Assembly (NCBI GenBank): GCA_002245135.1
Contig: NGBS01000886.1
Span: 62,001 to 126,000 of the forward strand
From: Proteromonas lacertae
Taxonomy: Eukaryota > Sar > Bigyra > Opalinata > Proteromonadidae
Direction of reading: 5' to 3'
Length of the DNA: 64,000 nt
Part shown: positions 59,865-64,000 of the stretch, in pieces
Position numbering within the stretch: position 1 is the stretch's first letter
How the letters are laid out: each line of letters starts with the position of its first letter
Position numbers and translations under genes: made by a program
The notes under the pieces: generated by a model
Told to the model about the DNA's origin: nothing
The model's database searches: none
Seen by the model: only the letters and a program-made list of their open reading frames with translations

Positions 59865-60241
59865 CTGACTAATATAAACGATAGATTAAGCTTAAAATCA
59901 ATAAAGATACTATTAGAAGTGAAACTGTAATTTTCAGTCGGTTATGCGGTTCTCTGAGTTTCTATGTTTTTGAGGTAAATTTGTTAAAATAGAATTGAAA
60001 TCATTAAATATGAATAAAATATTCATGTAGACATAATGAGAAGATTATTGAATTGACAAAAAACACATTAACTCATTCGAAGATTTGTGTTCTACACACA
60101 GATTTTTGATTTTATAGATGATTTTAGTAAATGGTGCTTAGTTATATTATTTTTAATGATTTTTTTCTTATTTTGGTTGAATTAATAATAAGATTTTTGA
60201 GGAGAGGTAATTTCATGTAATTTATAAACCGTAATTTACAC
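59865..60241. other. Intergenic region between divergent MAPK and ABHD17 genes
   Basis: 377 bp, A+T-rich with T-rich stretches near 60150-60180. It should hold both promoters. No ORF with coding character, RNA gene or repeat is seen. Confidence 0.55.
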
Positions 60242-61181
60242 ATGAGTTTGGTTGGTTATCTTTGCTGCTTATTGTGTAGGAACAACTGTAATAAATCAAA
60301 AGTATCAGCACCATTCACTTTTTTCCCACCAGATCCGCCTGGCTGTATAGTAATTGGTTATGATCTTTTCAATAGACACCGTAAAGTTGAATGATAAGGG
60401 TGAATACGAGTTTTCCTCATTAAGAAAATACTCAGAATCATATAAAGACTTATTTCATCTAAGGTTGATAAAGGTTTCAAAGAAGAGCAGTATTATGACT
60501 TTGTTTATCAGAAACACAAAGGCAGAGTATATAAATTATATGTTTATAATGTCATATTTTAGATACACTCTGTTATATTCTCATGGCAATGCTAGTGATT
60601 TAGGTCATTTATTAGATACTTTAATATTTATATCCCAAGAGTTGTGTGTTAATGTAATGGCATATGATTATGCTGGCTATGGTAGTAGTAACGGTAAACC
60701 TCACGAAACAGTCGTTTTACAAGATTGTGATGCTGTTTATCATTATTTGATATCAGAACTACAAATATCACCAAAACAGATAATAGTTTATGGAGTAAGT
60801 ATTGGAAGTGGTCCTACCTGTCATTTAGCATCTCATTTTGATGTAGGTGGAATAATAATTCAATGTGGAATATTATCTGGATTTAAAGTAGTGAATTTAA
60901 ACACCTGTGGTTGCTTTGATACGTTTAAGAATTATAATGAAGTGAAGAGGATAAAGTGCCCTGCTATGGTTATGCATGGACAGAAAGATACAGTTGTTAA
61001 TGTCTCACATGGAAGGAAATTGTTCAAATTGATTCCAGAGAAATACCGAGTTTTGGCTTGGTATCCTGTCAATGCAGATCATAATGATATTATTGAAAAG
61101 AATACTGATGAATATTTGTTGAAAATGACACAGTTTCTTGCTTATTTGAAGAATCATCAGAATGAGGTGGAATGTATCTAG
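60242..61181 (+). CDS. ABHD17-like alpha/beta hydrolase (depalmitoylase family)
   Basis: Exons 60242-60344, 60376-60526 and 60563-61181 (introns 31 and 36 nt), 290 aa. The N-terminus MSLVGYLCCLLCRNNC has clustered Cys like the palmitoylated N-terminus of ABHD17. FFPPDPPGY matches the F-x-P-P-x-x-x-Y segment. The hydrolase core shows LLYSHGNASDLGHL (oxyanion), YDYAGYGSSNGKP, IVYGVSIGSGP (GxSxG nucleophile), VMHGQKDTVVNVSHG (Asp) and NADHNDI (His), so the triad is complete. ABHD17 proteins remove palmitate from membrane proteins at the plasma membrane and endosomes. TAG stop. Confidence 0.9.
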
Positions 61182-61850
61182 TGAAATTACTTCTTTTAGG
61201 ATAATAAATTTAAGTTTAAATGTGATTTTTTAGTGATATTTTATGTGTAGGTTTGATTACCTCAAATATTTAGTTTCAGTTTTACATTTTATCACAATAT
61301 ATAGTGATTATACAAGCATAGTTACATTCAAGATATTATATTAAACAAATAATCTACATAATAAACACACTCAAAAGAATTTGATGTGTGATTTTAACCT
61401 TTACGCTTTAGAAATAGGATTTTCATCTTTATAATCACTTTCATATAATAAGCACAATATAATCTACTATATAAGCTATCTAACTACCAAAAAGTAATTC
61501 ATTATATATTTTTAAAAACAATATCATTGCCGTATGATTCTTTAATCTCTACAATCATTGTTTATTGTTAGTATTCATCAATAAAATATCTACATGTAAA
61601 ATTCAAAACCAAAAGATTCCAAAATTTTGGTTAAAACACCCAAAAATTGATATGGTGTTTCAATATTTTTCGCAACACCTATTTTTTAATTGAATGTGAT
61701 TGGAAGTTTCTAAGGATCTTTTCTTTGATTAATTCCTGTTTTAATATTTATTTATATGTATATATTATTTATAATATAATATCTTTGATATTACTTTTCA
61801 GATTTCACCATTTAAACACATTTTTATTCTAATCTTTATAGATTTAAAAC
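61182..61850. other. Intergenic region, 669 bp
   Basis: Longest spacer in the window. A+T-rich, with a 12-bp palindrome CCAAAATTTTGG at 61619-61630 and a T-rich stretch before the ArfGAP start. I see no coding frame, tRNA or repeat family. Confidence 0.55.
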
Positions 61851-63074
61851 ATGTCTCGTTTAGATAAGAAAATAAAGGAACTGAGAGCACTTCCTGCCAA
61901 TAAAAAATGTTTTGATTGTGGTGGTAGTGTATAGTAACTATTCTTTACTCAATTTAGGGTCCAACATACTTAGTTCGTGACTTTGAAATATTTGTTTGTT
62001 CCACTTGTGGTGGTATTCAGTATAGTCATATTTTTAAATGTTTAATAGTCGTAACTTTCAACATACTGTTCAAGGTATCACAATGGTAAAGTTAACAATG
62101 GATGATATAAAGAAGATTGAAGCTGGCGGTAATGAAAATGCAGCAAACAAATATTTAGCCGAATATGATGGTCAAATAAAGAAACCTACAAGTAGTTCAG
62201 ACACAAATGCAGTAAATAGTTGGATAGAAGCAGTATTTGTAAATGAAAAATTCGTTAAAGGAGGTAGTAAGAAGAATAAGAAGGGAAAGAAGAAGCACGA
62301 TTCAGATGATGATGATGATGATGACGATGATGATGATGAAGAGGAAGAAAAGCCAAGGAAAGGTAAGAAAGGTAAGAAGAGTAAGAAAGACGATTCAGAT
62401 GATGATGATGACGATGATGAAGATGACAAACCAAAGAAAAAAGGAAAAGGCAAAAAAGGTAAGAAAGATGATTCAGATGATGATTCTGATGAATCTCCAA
62501 AAGGAAGAAAAGAGAAGAAATCAAAAGGAAGTGCTTGGGACTTTGATGAAGATGATGATGATGCACCAAAGAAGAAAGGCAAAGGAAAGAAGGGTAAAAA
62601 AGGAGGAGATGATGATGATGATGAAGATGACAAACCAAAGAAAAAAGGTAAAGGCAAGAAAGGAAAGAAGGATGAAGAGGAAGATGAAGATGATGAAGAT
62701 GATAAGCCAAAGAAAAAAGGTAAAGGTAAGAAAGGTAAGGAAGAAGAATTACCTGAAGATGATGAAAGTGATAGTGAAGATGATAAACCAAAACCAAAAG
62801 CTGTATCTCGTATAAAGACAAAGAGTCTTAAAGACCTTAAAAAGATGAAGAATAAAGGAGGTGATGATGATGATGATGAAGACGAAGATGATGCTCCTAA
62901 AAAGGGTAAAGGAAAAGGTAAGAAAGGAAAGAAAGGAGGTGATTCAGATGAAGATGAAGATGATGAACCAAAGAAAGGAAAGAAAGGTAAAAAGAGAAAG
63001 AAACAAGATTCTGATTCAGATGAAGATGAAGATGATGAACCAAAGAAAGGCAAGAAAGGCCAAGAAAGGCAAAC

Positions 63075-63112
<38 letters not shown>

Positions 63113-63610
63113 AATGCCTTTGGAGATGATGATGCTGACTTTGGATTTGATGCACCAGCTGATGATGGTGGTGCTTCTGCAGGTGGACCTCCAGCTAAAA
63201 CAGCTGATGATTTAATGAATATGTTTGATGATTTATTACCACAACCAGCTCCACCAGCACCAGCAGCTGCTCCTCCTCCACCAGCTTATCCAGGATACCC
63301 ACCACAACCAGGTTATCCACCTCAACCTGGATATCCTCCACAACCTGGCTATCCACCAGCTCCAGGTTATCCACCAGCACCAGCATATCCAGGATATCCT
63401 CCACAACCAGGTTATCCACCACAAGCACCACCTGCAGCTCCACCAGCTGCTAATCCATTTGCTGCACCACCAAGAGCTCCTGCACCTGCTGCAAATCCTT
63501 TCGCTGCTGCTCCAAGAGCACCTGCTCCTGCTGCTAACCCATTCGCTGCAGCACCAGCTGCTCCAAGTAATCCATTCGCATCAGCTGGAACAAATAATCC
63601 ATTTGCATAA
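61851..63610 (+). CDS. AGFG-type ArfGAP with charged repeats and NPF tail
   Basis: Exons 61851-61928, 61958-62019 and 62049-63610 (introns 29 and 29 nt), about 566 aa. The spliced N-terminus is an ArfGAP zinc finger: KKCFDCGGSGPTYLVRDF, then EIFVCSTCGGIHRNFQH, giving C-x2-C-x16-C-x2-C and the catalytic Arg in IHR. ITMVKLTMDDIKKIEAGGNE resembles AGFG1. A central region alternates acidic and Lys/Gly-rich blocks. The C-terminus has PGYPPQ repeats and five NPFA motifs (the last is the C-terminus), which bind EH-domain proteins in clathrin traffic. One extra C at 63060-63061 breaks the frame before the C-terminal third. Coding resumes cleanly, so a consensus error is likely. Confidence 0.82.
62280..63110 (+). 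repeat. Alternating Asp/Glu and Lys/Gly coding repeats
   Basis: About nine blocks of a DDDDEDDKPKKKGKGKKGKK-like unit, 60-100 bp each, inside the ArfGAP gene. Units vary in length and wording, so expansion is old or ongoing with slippage. Strongly charge-patterned. Confidence 0.85.
63290..63435 (+). repeat. PGYPPQ/PGYPPA coding repeat
   Basis: Eight or so 18-bp units encoding Pro-Gly-Tyr-Pro-Pro-Gln/Ala near the ArfGAP C-terminus. Such Pro/Tyr repeats are common in disordered, condensate-forming tails. Confidence 0.85.
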
Positions 63611-63746
63611 AGTTTATATTTTATTATTATTATTATTTTTTTATGTAAATTTTTAATTAGTTTTTATGTGGAAAATAGTTATTTAAAATAATCCCTCCCC
63701 TAAAAAAACATGAAAAATAAACATAAATCTATTAATTATATTTGAA

Positions 63747-64000
63747 TTAACTGAAATTATCTTCTAAATCACCTTCATTTGCTTTATCTATATTAGCATC
63801 AGCTTCAACTGTAGTAAAATCTAAGAAGTGAGATGGTCTATGAGTTTCATTATAGAATTCTTTGGGAATATCTAATTTCAACGAGTATTTCATTTCATTC
63901 GAGAAACTAATACCAGTGAAATTATAATTCCATGACCTTTCTTCTGGTACTAAGAAACTACCCATAAACTTCTCACTCAATAATAATTGAGATTTTTCAT
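63747..64000 (-). CDS. 3' end of an unknown gene (5' partial)
   Basis: Minus-strand frame open to the window edge; 83 residues visible, ending at TAA 63747-63749. Visible motifs are SEKFMGSFLVPEERSWNYNF, TGISFSNEMKYSLKLDIPKE and an acidic C-terminus. Alternating hydrophobic strands suggest a beta-rich domain. I do not recognise the family. The gene is convergent with the ArfGAP (136 bp between stops). Confidence 0.55.
   Translation of the reverse strand, partial: EKSQLLLSEKFMGSFLVPEERSWNYNFTGISFSNEMKYSLKLDIPKEFYNETHRPSHFLDFTTVEADANIDKANEGDLEDNFS

Noticed and set aside
62172-63155. Long minus-strand frame of 327 residues opposite the ArfGAP repeats
   Set aside because: It is the mirror of the GAT/AAG codon repeats (Ser/Phe-rich) and has no coding signature of its own.
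1-64000. Transposons, virus-derived elements, tRNA genes or CRISPR arrays
   Set aside because: No transposase, reverse transcriptase, integrase, capsid-like gene, terminal repeats, tRNA-like promoter boxes or regular spaced repeats were seen by eye on either strand.

Overview
The window is nuclear DNA of an A+T-rich, intron-dense protist. All three stop codons end ordinary genes, so the standard code is used. About 65 spliceosomal introns can be placed. Most are 22-55 nt, begin GTAT and end TAG, and many are 25-32 nt. Low-complexity Asn/Asp/Gln/Lys runs occur inside proteins. A TTLL9-type tubulin polyglutamylase and a soluble-type adenylyl cyclase suggest a ciliated or flagellated cell. I cannot name the lineage; an amoeboflagellate or anaerobic excavate-like protist is only a guess. 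No tRNA, rRNA, transposon, virus-like element or CRISPR array was recognised.

Layout. 1-7.3 kb: 3' part of a GT92 glycosyltransferase, an SRSF1-type SR protein, an unrecognised 921-aa protein and an LRR pseudokinase. 7.6-12.4 kb: an ADCY10-like adenylyl cyclase. 12.7-16.8 kb: three tandem paralogues of a probable GPI-anchored surface protein, of which one is a pseudogene, one intact and one has a single frame break. 16.8-26.9 kb: a small unknown gene, a REEP/DP1 protein, a large BEACH-WD40 protein and Elongator subunit ELP4. 27-32.9 kb: two lineage-specific disordered or coiled-coil proteins. 33-41 kb: two paralogues of a C2-like plus zinc-ribbon-array family, with a third gene between them. 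41.1-46.2 kb: three tandem SLC17-like MFS transporters. 46.3-54.4 kb: a two-module glycosyltransferase, a REX1-type exonuclease, TTLL9, a decayed EGF-like gene and eIF2-beta. 54.5-64 kb: VPS51, a glucosamine-6-phosphate deaminase-like enzyme, an atypical MAPK, an ABHD17-like hydrolase, an AGFG-type ArfGAP and the 3' end of an unknown gene.

Themes. Several genes serve membrane traffic (BEACH, VPS51, AGFG ArfGAP, REEP, ABHD17) and the cell surface (two glycosyltransferases, the surface-protein array). Genes are tightly packed, and several head-to-head pairs are only 63-130 bp apart. Three observations stand out. First, one intron shared by the three transporters cannot end in AG and looks like a very short AT-AC (U12-type) intron. 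Second, the C2/zinc-ribbon family was not recognisable to me. Third, the surface-protein array has an RxLR-like segment after its signal peptide and uneven decay among copies. Single-base homopolymer indels break the frame of several otherwise conserved genes (BEACH, VPS51, ArfGAP), so residual consensus errors are likely and should temper any claim of pseudogenes.
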